Below are positions 57,090-64,000 of a stretch of DNA of 64,000 nt, piece after piece. Every line of letters starts with the position of its first letter. Position 1 is the stretch's first letter. Position numbers and translations under genes: made by a program. Below the pieces are notes generated by a model, which worked only from the letters and a program-made list of their open reading frames with translations, was not told the origin of the DNA and did not search any database. The stretch covers positions 1 to 64,000 of the IMG/VR virus record IMGVR_UViG_3300046004_000591; one strand, written 5' to 3'. This DNA comes from a virus.

Positions 57090-59681
57090 ATGTACACAAA
57101 TGCTTATGTATCAGGAAATAATGTCTATCTAAGAACTCCAGAAGGTAAAGAAATCATTGAATTTCAACCAACATTATTCATGACTGGTAAAAATCAATCA
57201 ACAAAATGGAAGACATTAGATGATATTCCTGTACATGAAATCAAACCTGGAACCATCAAAGACTGTAAAGAATTCATTGAACAATATAAAGGAATTTCTG
57301 GTGTAAAATTATATGGATATACTTCATGGTGTGACCAATTCCTTTCTGAACGATATGAAAATTCAATTGTAACAAGTTATGATTTTGAGAAAGTTAAAAT
57401 CTATGCGTTAGATGCAGAGACATCTGTAGTCCACGGCTTCCCCAACTGGTTCAATCCTGTCGAAGAAGTTGTCCTAATTACAATTGTCGATATGCAATCC
57501 AAACAGAAACATACTTGGGGTTGTAAATCATATACATCAGACCAAAATGTAATCTATCATCAATGCGATAATGAAGAACATCTATTCAGAGAATTCTTAT
57601 CGTTCTGGAAGGAAAACATTCCTGACATAATCACTGGTTGGAACACAGACTTCTTCGATATCCCGTACATCTATCATAGAATGGTTGCTGTCCTCGGTGA
57701 AAAAACAACCAGTCAATTATCTCCATGGGGTGTAGTCAAAGTAAAAATTGACAACAAACAACCAGATAGATGCACTGTTAATATATTTGGTATCTCTCAA
57801 TTAGATTATCTTGCTCTATACAAAAAGTATTCATATGGTTCCGAAGAATCCTATAAATTAGATGCCATCGCAGAGAAAGTTCTTGGTCATGCTAAATTGA
57901 ATCATGATGAATTCTTAACATTTAATGATTTTGTCACTGGAGAACCAAAACCAGATAAAAATGGTAACGAACTTCAACAATTAGCGTATGAACGTAATCT
58001 CCATCCAGATATTTCTGAAGAATGGATAAATCTAAATTCGGAACTGAAACAAAAATGCTGGAACAAATTCACTGATTATAACATCATCGACGCAGATTTG
58101 ATTATTCAACTTGAAGAGAAACTCAATATGATTTCTTTACAAGTGTTCATCGCGTATTACGCCAGAATCAATTATGAAGATGTATTTTCTCCTATTCATA
58201 CTTGGGATGCAATCATCCATAATTATCTTAAAGAAGAACGTTCTGTAGTCACTCCATTTCAAACATATGGAGGTAAAACGGAACAATTTGATGGTGCGTA
58301 TGTTAAACAACCCAAACCTGGAAGATATAAATGGGGTGTATCGTTCGATTTGGCATCTTTGTATCCTCATTTAATTCAACATTATAATGTAGGTGTTGAA
58401 ACATTAACTTCAACAAAATTAGACATTGATGTTGATTATTTGTTAGCTAAAAAAGAATTACCTGATAATGGATTATCGATTGCCGCTAATGGTTGGTGTT
58501 ATCGTAAAGATGTAAAATGTTTCTTCTCTGTGTTAATGGATAACATGTATGTTGATAGATCTACTAAAAAGAAACAACAAATTTCATTAGAAAAAGAATA
58601 TGAATCTGCTACTGATGAAAAAATGAAGAAACATCTTGAAAAAGAGATTTCAAGATTGTATATTTTCCAAATGGCATTAAAAATTTTATTAAATTCGGCG
58701 TACGGATCGCTGGGTTCGCCATACTTTAGATACTTCGATGTTAGAATGGCTGAGAGTATTACGTCAGGTGGACGGCTTGCTATCCAATGGGTTGCCAATG
58801 ATGTTAATGCATTTTTGAATAAATCATTAAAAACATCTAATGTTGATTATGTTGCATATAGTGATACGGATAGTATTTACATTGAATTGATAAAACTTGT
58901 TGAGATGGCAGGATATTCTGATAAATCTATTCAGGAAACTACTGATTTCTTAAATGAATTCTGTACAAAAGTGTTACAAAATGTTATTAAGAAATCATTC
59001 GATAATATGACTGATTATATGCACGCATACGAAAACAAGATGTCGATGAAACTCGAGTGCATTTTTGACGTAGGTGTGTGGATTTCGAAGAAACGTTACG
59101 CGATTAACGTATGGGAATCAGAGGGAGTTAGATACGAGAAACCAAAATTGAAGGTCATGGGATTAGACCTAGTTAAATCATCAACACCAAAATTGATTAG
59201 ATCATTATTGAAGGAATCATTACCAATTTTATTCTACAAGGAAGAATCAGATATTCATTCATATGTTGAGGGAATTAAAACTCAATTCATGAATATGTCT
59301 ATACCAGAAATTGCTAATCCATCTGGTGTATCTGATATTGATAAATTTGTGACTCCAAGTGGATACGCATCAGGAACACCTATTCACGTTAGAGGTTCAA
59401 TCATGTACAATCAGATGATTAAGAAACATGGATTGGAGAAGACGCATCAATTGATTAAGAATGGTGATAAGATTAAATTTACGTATCTGAAGACACCAAA
59501 TCCGTTGAAGGAAAATGTGATTGCGTTTGTTGATGATATTCCAAAGGAATTTGGTTTGGATAGATTTGTTGATTATGATTTACAGTTTGAGAAGGCATTT
59601 TTGTCTAAGATGAAGAATATGATTGAACCTTTGGGATGGAACACTGAAGCAAAATCAAATTTGGATGAGTTCTTCGGATAA
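57090..59681 (+). CDS. 43: DNA polymerase, family B, T4 gp43-like
   Basis: 863 residues (T4: 898). Start ATG 57090 behind AAAGGA; an in-frame ATT/TTG-type extension to 56988 is not supported. Exonuclease: LDAETSVVHGFPN, TGWNTDFFDIPYI, YNIIDADLI. Polymerase: SFDLASLYPHLIQ (motif A), KILLNSAYGSLG (motif B), YSDTDSIYIEL (motif C), and KLKVMGLDLVKSSTPK as in T4. The C-terminal LDEFFG is the clamp-binding tail (T4 LDFLFG). It has no intron or intein. Confidence 0.96.
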   Translation: MYTNAYVSGNNVYLRTPEGKEIIEFQPTLFMTGKNQSTKWKTLDDIPVHEIKPGTIKDCKEFIEQYKGISGVKLYGYTSWCDQFLSERYENSIVTSYDFEKVKIYALDAETSVVHGFPNWFNPVEEVVLITIVDMQSKQKHTWGCKSYTSDQNVIYHQCDNEEHLFREFLSFWKENIPDIITGWNTDFFDIPYIYHRMVAVLGEKTTSQLSPWGVVKVKIDNKQPDRCTVNIFGISQLDYLALYKKYSYGSEESYKLDAIAEKVLGHAKLNHDEFLTFNDFVTGEPKPDKNGNELQQLAYERNLHPDISEEWINLNSELKQKCWNKFTDYNIIDADLIIQLEEKLNMISLQVFIAYYARINYEDVFSPIHTWDAIIHNYLKEERSVVTPFQTYGGKTEQFDGAYVKQPKPGRYKWGVSFDLASLYPHLIQHYNVGVETLTSTKLDIDVDYLLAKKELPDNGLSIAANGWCYRKDVKCFFSVLMDNMYVDRSTKKKQQISLEKEYESATDEKMKKHLEKEISRLYIFQMALKILLNSAYGSLGSPYFRYFDVRMAESITSGGRLAIQWVANDVNAFLNKSLKTSNVDYVAYSDTDSIYIELIKLVEMAGYSDKSIQETTDFLNEFCTKVLQNVIKKSFDNMTDYMHAYENKMSMKLECIFDVGVWISKKRYAINVWESEGVRYEKPKLKVMGLDLVKSSTPKLIRSLLKESLPILFYKEESDIHSYVEGIKTQFMNMSIPEIANPSGVSDIDKFVTPSGYASGTPIHVRGSIMYNQMIKKHGLEKTHQLIKNGDKIKFTYLKTPNPLKENVIAFVDDIPKEFGLDRFVDYDLQFEKAFLSKMKNMIEPLGWNTEAKSNLDEFFG

Positions 59682-59694
59682 CGATTAATATGTA

Positions 59695-59728
59695 GTCTGA
59701 TGGCATTAAATTGTCATCAGACTTTTTC
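59695..59728 (+). terminator. Rho-independent terminator
   Basis: AGTCTGATG and CATCAGACT stem with TTTTTC, directly after the polymerase gene. Confidence 0.85.
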
Positions 59729-59742
59729 ATTTTGAGGATAGT

Positions 59743-60515
59743 ATGGAATTGAATAAAATTTACAACATTGATTGTATAGAATATCTTAAAACATTACCAG
59801 ATGATTCTGTACAATTGATTTTACAAGATCCACCTTATAATACAACAGCATGTAAATGGGAATGGGATCTAATGTCAAAGATAGATGAACTTTGGATTGA
59901 ATGGTTTAGAGTATTGAAACCAAACGGATCTATTGTATTATTCGGAACGGATCCTTTTACCAGCAGATTGATTTGTTCTAATTTATCTGATTTCAAGTAT
60001 AATTTCCTTTGGCACAAATCAAGGAAGAATGGATTTGTTCACGCCAAAGGAATGCCATTACGTGAAACCGAAAACATATCAGTATTCTCTAAAGGAGCGA
60101 TACGTCGTAATTCAACAAATCCAATGTTATACAATCCACAAGGTGTTGTTGAATTCAATAAGAAACGTATCAATTATGTCAAGACAACATCTGCATATTC
60201 TGGTGGACATGAAGTAGGAACAGAATATGAACAAGATGGAGCAAATTATCCCACCAACATTCTTAAATTCTCTAATGAATCCCCCAAGACCCAATTCCAT
60301 CCAACCAGAAACCCGTACCCTTACTAGAATATCTTGTTAAAACATACACTAACGAAAATGATGTTGTATTCGATGGATTTATGGGTTCTGGTTCAACTGC
60401 CATCGCTTGTATGAATACCAATAGAATTTATATCGGATGCGAATTAGATTCTGAAATGTATACAAAATCATTAGACAGAATTGATTCTCATTGCAACTTG
60501 GAATTGTATGATTAA
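59743..60515 (+). pseudogene. DNA (N6-adenine or N4-cytosine) methyltransferase, frameshifted
   Basis: Frame 1 (59743-60327) contains motif IV DPPYNTT (near residue 28), FGTDPFTS and the target region, then ends after HPTRNPYPY with a stop. Adding one A at about 60309 (AGAAACCC to AGAAAACCC) restores HPTRKPVPLLEYLVKTYT and runs in frame to FMGSGSTAIACMNTNR (motif I) and a stop at 60513-60515. Motif order IV then I is that of the beta class. Either decayed, sequencing error or two chains that associate. Confidence 0.7.
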
Positions 60516-60888
60516 ACATGAAGGTAAGTTGGTATCTAATGGGGTTAGAAATGGTAAATTAGGGACATTGGTTGATTCTGGTAAGATGAAAGTCAAACCG
60601 TATGAAGATAATGGAACAAGGTATCCGACTCAAGTGTTGAAATTCAAACGAGATACGTTGAAATCAAATTTACACCCTACCCAGAAACCTATTGCCTTAT
60701 TTGAATGGTTGATTAAGACGTATTCTGATGAAGGTGATTTGATATTGGATAATTGTATGGGTTCTGGAACCACGGCAATTGCTTGTATGAATACCAATAG
60801 GGATTTCATTGGTTGTGAATTAGATGAAACTTATTATAACATAGCAAGCAGAAGAATATCGGAAAATAATAATCTGGAATCCTTTTAA
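60508..60888 (+). CDS. Second methyltransferase, C-terminal fragment
   Basis: 126 codons from ATG 60508, overlapping the end of the first methyltransferase. YPTQVLKFKRDTL, HPTQKPIALFEWLIKTYS and NCMGSGTTAIACMNTNRDFIG repeat the C-terminal half of the preceding gene with substitutions. The catalytic DPPY half is missing. It is either a relic of tandem duplication or a truncated subunit supplying the AdoMet-binding half. Confidence 0.65.
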   Translation: MIKHEGKLVSNGVRNGKLGTLVDSGKMKVKPYEDNGTRYPTQVLKFKRDTLKSNLHPTQKPIALFEWLIKTYSDEGDLILDNCMGSGTTAIACMNTNRDFIGCELDETYYNIASRRISENNNLESF

Positions 60889-60936
60889 AGAGATTGATTT
60901 ACATGTATAATATGTTTTTCTTAGATGGAGGGTGAT

Positions 60937-61434
60937 ATGTTTGAAGATATAATTATTTTCGACACAATTTTACAGAATAAACAAATTGTATATAGAGATC
61001 CTGAAGAAATTCTGTTATCAAAAACATTATCTGAATATAACGATAGAGTATTCAAACATGGATTTGAATATAAGACATTGAAATATGAAGGTAAATTGTA
61101 TGCAATAAATGATGGTTCAGAAACATCAACTAATGATTTGTTGTATAAGAAACTCAGAGAAGATTTGTACAACAGATTATCGGTTAATGTGAACAAAAAG
61201 AAGAAGATCCTAGGGTATAAGAAAGTATTCTGGAAGATATTCTGGTATGTGATATTATTTGCTGGATCTTTTAGGTTCTTCTATATCGAAGTTTTTAATT
61301 CAGAACATCCTAATGATGTACCAATTTGGTTGTTAATCTGTTGTTCTGGTATTATATCATCATGCGGATTACCAATGATATTTGGAGAAATAAACAATCA
61401 TTTTAATGACAAAATTAGAGAGATAAAACAATGA
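60937..61434 (+). CDS. Membrane protein, unknown
   Basis: 165 residues from ATG 60937 behind GGAGGG. A soluble N-terminal half is followed by two helices (FWYVILFAGSFRFFYI and WLLICCSGIISSCGLPMIF). Overlaps the next ATG by four bases. No family recognised. Confidence 0.55.
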   Translation: MFEDIIIFDTILQNKQIVYRDPEEILLSKTLSEYNDRVFKHGFEYKTLKYEGKLYAINDGSETSTNDLLYKKLREDLYNRLSVNVNKKKKILGYKKVFWKIFWYVILFAGSFRFFYIEVFNSEHPNDVPIWLLICCSGIISSCGLPMIFGEINNHFNDKIREIKQ

Positions 61435-62054
61435 ACATTTTTAAAATTTTCGGTAAATCAACCAAACGTAAAATCAAAAATATCACATTAGATTTCTTAG
61501 AGGAAAATCCTGACATCCTTGAAGAGTTGAACAATGAAGAAATCGATAAATTGATGTTATCTAACGCAAACAAATTGATTCAAGCTAAACACGATTTGAA
61601 AGAATATGAACAGAAGAAACTTACGTTGACTACATACAATTCGTCTATCTTAGAAGAATGGTTTCAGGAATTAGAAGACGGAACCCTTACTCAGGCAATG
61701 TTTGATGATAATTGTTTCAAATATGAAATTGCCAATTATGAATACAAATCTGTTACAGAAATCATCAATGTATTGAATGATGTTATCTCTAAATTCAATT
61801 ATGTACATAACATGTTGAAACAACAGCAAACTATGAATAACATAAATTTGAAATTAGATGCATATAGTTGTACAATGGCAAAATATGATTTGGAATTGAC
61901 AAAGATTAAATTCAAGAAGACATTAACAAATTATGATAATGTATTCAAATCAAGAACAGAACAATATAAGAAAGAAAAAGAGGCGTTGGAATTTATTAAC
62001 ACTGAATCTATTGTAGATAATAAAGATAGAATCAACTATCTTAAATCAATCTAA
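61431..62054 (+). CDS. Coiled-coil protein, unknown
   Basis: 207 residues, long Lys/Glu/Asn-rich helices (HDLKEYEQKKLTLTTYN; KSRTEQYKKEKEALEF). Translationally coupled to the membrane protein before it. Function unknown. Confidence 0.5.
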   Translation: MNIFKIFGKSTKRKIKNITLDFLEENPDILEELNNEEIDKLMLSNANKLIQAKHDLKEYEQKKLTLTTYNSSILEEWFQELEDGTLTQAMFDDNCFKYEIANYEYKSVTEIINVLNDVISKFNYVHNMLKQQQTMNNINLKLDAYSCTMAKYDLELTKIKFKKTLTNYDNVFKSRTEQYKKEKEALEFINTESIVDNKDRINYLKSI

Positions 62055-62063
62055 AAATAAATC

Positions 62064-62091
62064 TTTCGATGAACGATAAAATCTTTATAAT
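62064..62091 (+). promoter_or_regulatory. TTTCGA-16-TATAAT promoter
   Basis: ATCTTTCGA, 16 bases, TATAATAGAT, starting the unit with genes at 62139 and 62248. Confidence 0.72.
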
Positions 62092-62138
62092 AGATTCTGA
62101 ATTAAGGGATTCACTCTTACCAAAACAAAGAAATTCTT

Positions 62139-62237
62139 ATGAAAAAATTAGAAAGTTTATCGTTCATGTTGTTTGCTGGTTGGGTTGTTGTACCAATGTT
62201 TATTTTCGTTGGTTTAATCGTTAAAGAATTGTTATAG
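62139..62237 (+). CDS. Very small membrane protein
   Basis: 32 codons, one hydrophobic helix (MLFAGWVVVPMFIFVGLIV) with basic N-terminus. Lies 10 bases before the secreted-protein gene. Confidence 0.45.
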   Translation: MKKLESLSFMLFAGWVVVPMFIFVGLIVKELL

Positions 62238-62247
62238 GAATCGTATC

Positions 62248-62841
62248 ATGTTTAAGAAAACATTGCTTGTATCTGCTCTATTGTTAATGTCAAATTCTGC
62301 TGTTGCTGTTTGTAAAAGTCCGTTGTTGGATAACTATCTACAACCAACTTCTCATTTGGAATTCATCCAATGTAAAGTGATGCCAAATCAGAAGGACTTG
62401 ACGATCTTCTTGATTCCATCTGACGCTGGCCCATCAACTGAAATTGATTTAGATATTCTAGTTGTAAATGAATCTGGAACAATTGTCAACATGGATAAAA
62501 TTAAATTACTAAAAGATACATTTGGCTTGTCTATTGATACGGTCAATTATAAATTGAATTCAAATGACATAGCATTTGGTGTTGACATCAATAATGGTAA
62601 TTATACAAACAGAACATTATACATCATGAAAGGTCAAGACTTGATTCCAGTTGCTTCTGATATTGGTGTGGAGTTGAATGATGAAGATTCAACAATTAAA
62701 CGTTCAATCGATATTGGTAAGATGGATAAATCTGGATTCTCTGATTTGATTGTAAAAGAAGGTAAAACTAAATTTACATTGAAATACAATGAATCGACTG
62801 AAAGTTATGATGTTCCAAAAACATTAAAATATTCCTTTTAA
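62248..62841 (+). CDS. Secreted protein, unknown
   Basis: 197 residues with a clear signal peptide (MFKKTLLVSALLLMSNSAVA, cleavage after AVA). The mature part is beta-rich, with two cysteines (CKSPLLDN, FIQCKVMP) and a repeated strand pattern. No transmembrane helix. Likely periplasmic in the infected host; role unknown (superinfection exclusion and envelope modification are both speculative). Confidence 0.6.
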   Translation: MFKKTLLVSALLLMSNSAVAVCKSPLLDNYLQPTSHLEFIQCKVMPNQKDLTIFLIPSDAGPSTEIDLDILVVNESGTIVNMDKIKLLKDTFGLSIDTVNYKLNSNDIAFGVDINNGNYTNRTLYIMKGQDLIPVASDIGVELNDEDSTIKRSIDIGKMDKSGFSDLIVKEGKTKFTLKYNESTESYDVPKTLKYSF

Positions 62842-62886
62842 TTTGTATTTGAATAGTTTATAATTTTTATTTTAGGGAGTGTTCTG

Positions 62887-63420
62887 ATGTCAAACAAATA
62901 TATACAAGTTGATGAATTTTTATCAAATGTTAAACTCAATCCATCAGGGGAACGTAGAGATAAAGAAAATCGTTCTTACTTTTATGATATTGATTCAAAA
63001 CGAATTTATCTTTCTGGAAAACGTAATCGTAGTACGGCAGCTATGATTACATTGTTGAACACCAAGAAAATTCCATTGAAATGCATATGTTGTGATTCTA
63101 AAGCAAAATCAATTAGTTTCAATGAAAAAACAGGATTGAGACCAATCGCATCAAATGGTAAAGAATTGACAATCGACCATATCAAACCAAAATATCATGG
63201 AGGTGAAGATTCTATCGATAATTATCAAATTATGTGTTCTCAATGCAATAGATTGAAAGGTCATGTTGACATTGAAAATGTTAGTGCGTTAAGAATGTAT
63301 GTTAAAGTTCGATATTGGTTGATTAAGAATTATCCTTCTAGGTTTGCCAATAGTAAGACTATATACCAGAATATCGTTGGTATGTTTGTTAATGATAATA
63401 CGAGGATGTTGAATGTTTGA
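62887..63420 (+). CDS. HNH endonuclease (McrA-type)
   Basis: 177 residues. CICC...TIDHIKPKYHGGEDSIDNYQIMCSQCNRLKG (as CICC, IDHIKPKYHGG and MCSQCNRLKG) is a complete HNH with structural zinc Cys pairs. It could be a homing enzyme or a packaging/restriction-like nuclease. Strong ribosome site AGGGAG. It ends overlapping the next ATG. Confidence 0.78.
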   Translation: MSNKYIQVDEFLSNVKLNPSGERRDKENRSYFYDIDSKRIYLSGKRNRSTAAMITLLNTKKIPLKCICCDSKAKSISFNEKTGLRPIASNGKELTIDHIKPKYHGGEDSIDNYQIMCSQCNRLKGHVDIENVSALRMYVKVRYWLIKNYPSRFANSKTIYQNIVGMFVNDNTRMLNV

Positions 63421-63706
63421 AAATGTTAATTATGAATCTGTTGGTATGATGTTCTTGTCGTCATTCTCCATTGTATTCTTGTTGGGTTTGCAAAGTCAAT
63501 ACGTGAGACAAAAATTGTACATTCCATCTTTATGTACAAGTACATTGGTTGGGATAAGTCAATTATTTTTATACAAAGTTGCGCATGATTCTACGATGGC
63601 AGACAATCTAGGATTTTTAATCGGTGGTGTAGTTGGAACTGTTACATCAATACCAGCACACACTTTTCTATCTAAATTTATTAAACCAAAACGGAGACAC
63701 AAATGA
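63413..63706 (+). CDS. Membrane protein, unknown
   Basis: 97 residues with about three hydrophobic segments (MMFLSSFSIVFLLGL; YIPSLCTSTLVGISQLFLY; LGFLIGGVVGTVTSI) and a basic tail. Overlaps both neighbours. Function unknown. Confidence 0.55.
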   Translation: MFENVNYESVGMMFLSSFSIVFLLGLQSQYVRQKLYIPSLCTSTLVGISQLFLYKVAHDSTMADNLGFLIGGVVGTVTSIPAHTFLSKFIKPKRRHK

Positions 63707-63948
63707 ATTATTATGTATTAACAGTTATTATTGGTATCTTATTAGAACATTGGATTTTATTACAAATTTGGTATAAAACCTTTAATTCAGACCAAGATGA
63801 AATTGAACGATTGACTTCTGAAAACAATATGTTGAAATCAGAAGATGTTAAACTTAGATTACAATTAAAAGAAGCAAAAGATGATATTGAATCATTAGAA
63901 ACAAAATCAATTAGATCTCCAAAAACTTATCGTAAACCAAGAAAATAG
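63703..63948 (+). CDS. Small membrane-anchored coiled-coil protein
   Basis: 81 residues: one N-terminal helix (YYVLTVIIGILLEHWILL), then a coiled coil (DEIERLTSENNMLKSEDVKL) and a basic end. This topology also occurs in i-spanins, but no lysis gene is adjacent, so the assignment is open. Confidence 0.5.
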   Translation: MNYYVLTVIIGILLEHWILLQIWYKTFNSDQDEIERLTSENNMLKSEDVKLRLQLKEAKDDIESLETKSIRSPKTYRKPRK

Positions 63949-63959
63949 GAATATCGAAA

Positions 63960-64000
63960 ATGTCAAATTTAAAATATCATTATTTCGGCGATGTATCTAA
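63960..64000 (+). CDS. Start of a gene cut by the window end
   Basis: ATG followed by an open frame (MSNLKYHYFGDVS) to the edge. Only 13 codons are visible. Confidence 0.4.
   Translation, partial: MSNLKYHYFGDVS

Noticed and set aside
20325-62091. T4 MotA-dependent middle promoters
   Set aside because: The TTTCGA element lacks the TGCTT core and lies 16-17 bp rather than about 12 bp from the -10 hexamer.

Overview
The window is part of a large, strongly AT-rich (roughly one-third G+C by eye) double-stranded DNA phage of the T4-type contractile-tail group. It carries recognisable relatives of T4 gp13, gp14, gp15, gp17, gp18, gp19, gp20, gp21, gp22, gp23, gp67-like, gp39/60, gp52, UvsW, UvsY, gp45, gp44, gp62, RegA, gp43 and DexA, plus T4-type late promoters. 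The host cannot be named from the sequence. The lambda-R-type endolysin and the small lipoprotein suggest a Gram-negative host.

Layout. Bases 1-11354 (plus strand) hold late functions: tail fibres, a small holin-like/lipoprotein cluster, neck and tail-completion proteins, a coiled-coil virion protein, a homing endonuclease and the intein-containing large terminase. Bases 11773-41465 (minus strand) hold both topoisomerase II subunits (large subunit with intein), a UvsW-like helicase with an intein and an abnormal C-terminus, small proteins with T4-internal-protein-like N-termini, a predicted CoaE-HD-CoaD fusion enzyme, a GNAT protein, UvsY and a run of small unknowns. Two homing endonucleases follow, then the head/tail module gp23-22-21-67-20-19-18 with a large HNH intein in the portal. 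Bases 41466-43831 are a gene-poor divergent junction with five tandem ~460-bp cassettes. Bases 43832-64000 (plus strand) hold small unknowns, a nucleotide-pool enzyme, an HNH endonuclease gene, one tRNA, the sliding clamp-clamp loader-RegA set, endolysin, a small heat-shock protein, a DexA-like exonuclease, family B DNA polymerase, broken DNA methyltransferase genes, an HNH protein and membrane or secreted proteins.

Most notable observations. (1) Five tandem cassettes share a conserved promoter. Four are complete promoter-RNA-terminator units with no conserved reading frame, so they look like an array of ~170-190-nt phage small RNAs. Two more cassettes of the same family lie inverted at 11.4-12.8 kb, one aimed antisense into the terminase gene. 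(2) One protein combines dephospho-CoA kinase, HD phosphohydrolase and phosphopantetheine adenylyltransferase signatures. (3) Four inteins interrupt essential phage genes, three of them endonuclease-free mini-inteins, and a free-standing endonuclease gene touches one host gene. (4) Several proteins, including a GNAT acetyltransferase, begin with a T4 capsid-targeting-like sequence and may be packaged and injected. (5) A phage-specific promoter type (TTTCGA, 16-17 bp, TATAAT or TATACT) recurs on both strands.

Inferred gene logic: TTTCGA-type and sigma70-like promoters serve early and middle transcription units, which are separated by terminator-promoter cassettes. TATAAATA or TAATAAATA late promoters, which in T4 depend on the sliding clamp, precede virion genes. 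Three genes carry single-base frameshifts that could be biological or consensus errors. Function is assigned only where signature motifs are visible; many small proteins remain unassigned.
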